Assembly: GCA_023301245.1 (NCBI GenBank) | Contig: JALZUV010000297.1 | Coordinates: 1 to 7,593 of the forward strand | DNA: 7,593 nt | Source of the DNA: Rickettsiales bacterium | GTDB taxonomy: Bacteria > Pseudomonadota > Alphaproteobacteria > Rickettsiales > JALZUV01 | Direction: 5' to 3' | Shown: positions 6,561-7,593 of the stretch, in pieces | Layout: every line of letters starts with the position of its first letter | Position numbering within the stretch: the stretch's first letter is position 1 | Notes under the pieces: generated by a model | Told to the model about the DNA's origin: nothing | The model's input: the letters and a program-made list of their open reading frames with translations, nothing else | Databases searched by the model: none | Made by a program: the position numbers and the translations under genes

Positions 6561-6595
6561 AAAATTCTCCTGTTAGAATTATGTTGTCTCATAAA

Positions 6596-6626
6596 CTTAT
6601 ATCGTGCGGGCGATATCATATTTCAA
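6596..6626 (-). promoter_or_regulatory. possible promoter of the histidine-rich lipoprotein gene
   Basis: On the minus strand TTGAAA (6621-6626) resembles a -35 box. GATATA (6598-6603) lies 17 bases downstream, or TATAAG (6596-6601) at 19 bases, as a -10 candidate. Between them lies a small dyad, ATATCG (6599-6604) and CGATAT (6611-6616) with a six-base loop. The dyad could be an operator, or a weak hairpin after the upstream SOUL gene. The 76-base gap to the upstream gene leaves room for a promoter. The boxes are imperfect, so this is a suggestion only. Confidence 0.35.
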
Positions 6627-6636
6627 GGGGCAGCGG

Positions 6637-7248
6637 CTATTTAAGGTTAAGCATCACTTCGTTGCGGCGCGCAAACCATAGAGTCCACGGCGGATTATAC
6701 CCCGCATAAGCCGCTGGCTCGCGATATTTCATGTTATTATTATCTAAGTAAGCGCGCAACTTCGCCTCATTCTGCGCAATATTCTCATCATCCATCGAGC
6801 CTGAATAGGTGATAACCGCTTTCTTCATCGCAGGAATTTTCTGCAACTTCACCGCTGCATCTGTAGGCTTTGGCAGTTCCGCAAATTTTGCGTCATTAGG
6901 CATGTAGAACACTACCTTCCACTCATCGTCGCCAGTGGATTCTTGCGCGACAGGTGCTGTCATCGGAATTTTCTTCGACTCGGCACTCTGCGCTACAGGC
7001 GCTGTCATCGGAATGGAAGCCTCAGCCACATTCGCCCCACCAATATATTTAAACAGCTTGCGGAAGCCTTGATTAATCGCCTCACCCCGCTCGCCCGATA
7101 CTACCGTATAAGCAAGCGCAGTCGGCTCATAAGCACGAATTTCAATCGCCCCCTCGGCGCTCACCACATTAAATTTAGGTTCATCCACATTCCCCCCACA
7201 CCCAACAAGCGCCGCCGATACTGCAATAAGAGAAAGTATTTTTTTCAT
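6637..7248 (-). CDS. SOUL/heme-binding family lipoprotein
   Basis: This 203-residue protein belongs to the SOUL/HBP family, whose eukaryotic members bind heme or porphyrins; the bacterial role is not established. A signal peptide (MKKILSLIAVSAALVGC) ends in a lipobox with Cys17 as the lipid-modified residue, so it is probably anchored in the envelope. Family marks are FNVVSAEGAIEIRAYEP at 26-42, two copies of IPMTAPVAQ at 79-87 and 94-102, VVFYMPND at 112-119, and the C-terminal NPPWTLWFARRNEVML at 185-200. The length is normal for a bacterial SOUL protein with a signal peptide. The ATG at 7248 has AGGA (7257-7260 complement) eight bases upstream. It is followed on the same strand by the HxH lipoprotein gene after 76 bases, and preceded by 117 bases without a gene. 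Confidence 0.92.
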   Translation of the reverse strand: MKKILSLIAVSAALVGCGGNVDEPKFNVVSAEGAIEIRAYEPTALAYTVVSGERGEAINQGFRKLFKYIGGANVAEASIPMTAPVAQSAESKKIPMTAPVAQESTGDDEWKVVFYMPNDAKFAELPKPTDAAVKLQKIPAMKKAVITYSGSMDDENIAQNEAKLRAYLDNNNMKYREPAAYAGYNPPWTLWFARRNEVMLNLK

Positions 7249-7273
7249 GATTTAATTCCTATGTGTTTCAATA

Positions 7274-7295
7274 TGCCGCCATCATGAGGGCAGCA
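7274..7295. promoter_or_regulatory. imperfect 22-bp palindrome upstream of the SOUL gene
   Basis: The 22 bases match their own reverse complement at 18 positions, in the pattern TGC-n-GCC-n-TCATGA-n-GGC-n-GCA, centred on TCATGA. It lies 25 bases upstream of the SOUL gene start, where a repressor or activator site could act. No known operator is recognised, and no clear -35/-10 pair is seen around it. The remainder of the 7249-7365 gap holds only the GTCA-type repeats. Confidence 0.3.
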
Positions 7296-7320
7296 ACATG
7301 AATCTACAAGTTAACAATTT

Positions 7321-7368
7321 GTCACCCTGAACGCCCCAATCGTCACCCTGAATTTATTTCAGGGTCTA
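7321..7368. repeat. GTCA...TCTA palindromic element with a partial tandem copy
   Basis: ACCCTGAA (7345-7352) pairs with TTCAGGGT (7358-7365), an eight-bp stem with a five-base loop, bounded by GTCA (from 7342) and TCTA (7365-7368). The left half, GTCACCCTGAA, also occurs 21 bases earlier at 7321-7331 without its right half. The boundaries match those of the left hairpin at 1045-1071 (GTCA, stem-loop, then TCTA). The bases at 7366-7368 are the stop codon of the GIY-YIG gene on the minus strand. The hairpin may end that transcript, though no T-run follows. Confidence 0.75.
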
Positions 7369-7593
7369 TTGCCCCGCAGCCTCCAGCGCAGGAAATAAAT
7401 CTTCCCAACGAGGATTATCCCGCTCAATCAAATTCTTCTTCCAATCGCGCCGCCAATTCTTCAACCGCTTCTCCTCAGCAATCGCCGCTTCAATGGATTC
7501 TGTGGCTTCGTAATAAACTAGCTGATGAACATCATGTTTTTGAGTATAGCCCTCAACCAATCCCTCGCGATGCTCCACCATCCGCCGCAGCAA
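7366..7593 (-). CDS. GIY-YIG nuclease-family protein, C-terminal part (5' end outside window)
   Basis: The frame is open at the window edge and ends at TAG (7366-7368 complement), giving the last 75 residues of a small protein usually of about 90-100 residues. The sequence LLRRMVEHREGLVEGYTQ, then VHQLVYYEATESIEAAIAEEK, RLKNWRRDWKKNLIE and NPRWEDLFPAL matches the single-domain GIY-YIG family found widely in proteobacterial genomes. The arginine-bearing helix after the GIY-YIG strands and the glutamate in AIAEEKRLK, the likely metal-binding catalytic residue, are present. The GIY and YIG strands lie beyond the window. The TTG at 7593 is a leucine codon in the conserved helix, not a start. The function of these small proteins in the cell is unsettled; DNA cleavage or repair is assumed from the fold. 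Confidence 0.9.
   Translation of the reverse strand: MLRRMVEHREGLVEGYTQKHDVHQLVYYEATESIEAAIAEEKRLKNWRRDWKKNLIERDNPRWEDLFPALEAAGQ

Noticed and set aside
6943..7287. Plus-strand open frame opposite the SOUL gene
   Set aside because: Arg-rich product with no family features. The minus strand holds clear SOUL motifs and a signal peptide.

Overview
The window looks like chromosomal DNA of an alphaproteobacterium with moderate G+C. The evidence is a Rickettsia-type long isocitrate dehydrogenase directly after alaS, a short class II phosphatidylserine decarboxylase close to pssA, and small GTCA-bounded palindromes of a kind common in alphaproteobacterial intergenic DNA. The order cannot be fixed from this sequence alone; a Rickettsiales-like or Micavibrio-like lineage would fit.

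Layout, plus strand, 1-6147. The 3' part of alaS (alanyl-tRNA synthetase) is followed by a pair of inverted REP-like hairpins, then icd (isocitrate dehydrogenase, TCA cycle). A perfect 15-bp A+T-rich inverted repeat separates icd from an unrecognised 237-codon gene. Then comes a tight four-gene cluster with gaps or overlaps of 1, 4 and 17 bases: psd, an ArnE-like four-helix membrane protein, a membrane-anchored family 2 glycosyltransferase, and pssA. psd and pssA are the two steps that turn CDP-diacylglycerol into phosphatidylethanolamine. The two genes between them look like a synthase and flippase pair for a polyprenyl-phosphate sugar, as in ArnC with ArnE/ArnF. The cluster therefore joins bulk phospholipid synthesis to a probable glycolipid or envelope-sugar step.

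Layout, minus strand, 6201-7593. Two small lipoprotein genes converge on pssA: a histidine-rich lipoprotein with three HxH motifs, and a SOUL/heme-binding-family lipoprotein. Upstream of them is the C-terminal part of a GIY-YIG nuclease-family gene cut by the window edge. Its stop codon sits in the boundary of a second GTCA...TCTA palindromic element.

Most of the window is ordinary housekeeping and envelope metabolism. The points most worth following are the shared architecture of the palindromic elements and their contact with the GIY-YIG gene, the sugar-lipid gene pair inserted between psd and pssA, the HxH lipoprotein beside a SOUL lipoprotein, and the unknown A+T-rich gene behind a perfect palindrome. 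No stretch longer than 300 bases lacks a gene; no RNA gene, insertion sequence, CRISPR array or origin was seen.
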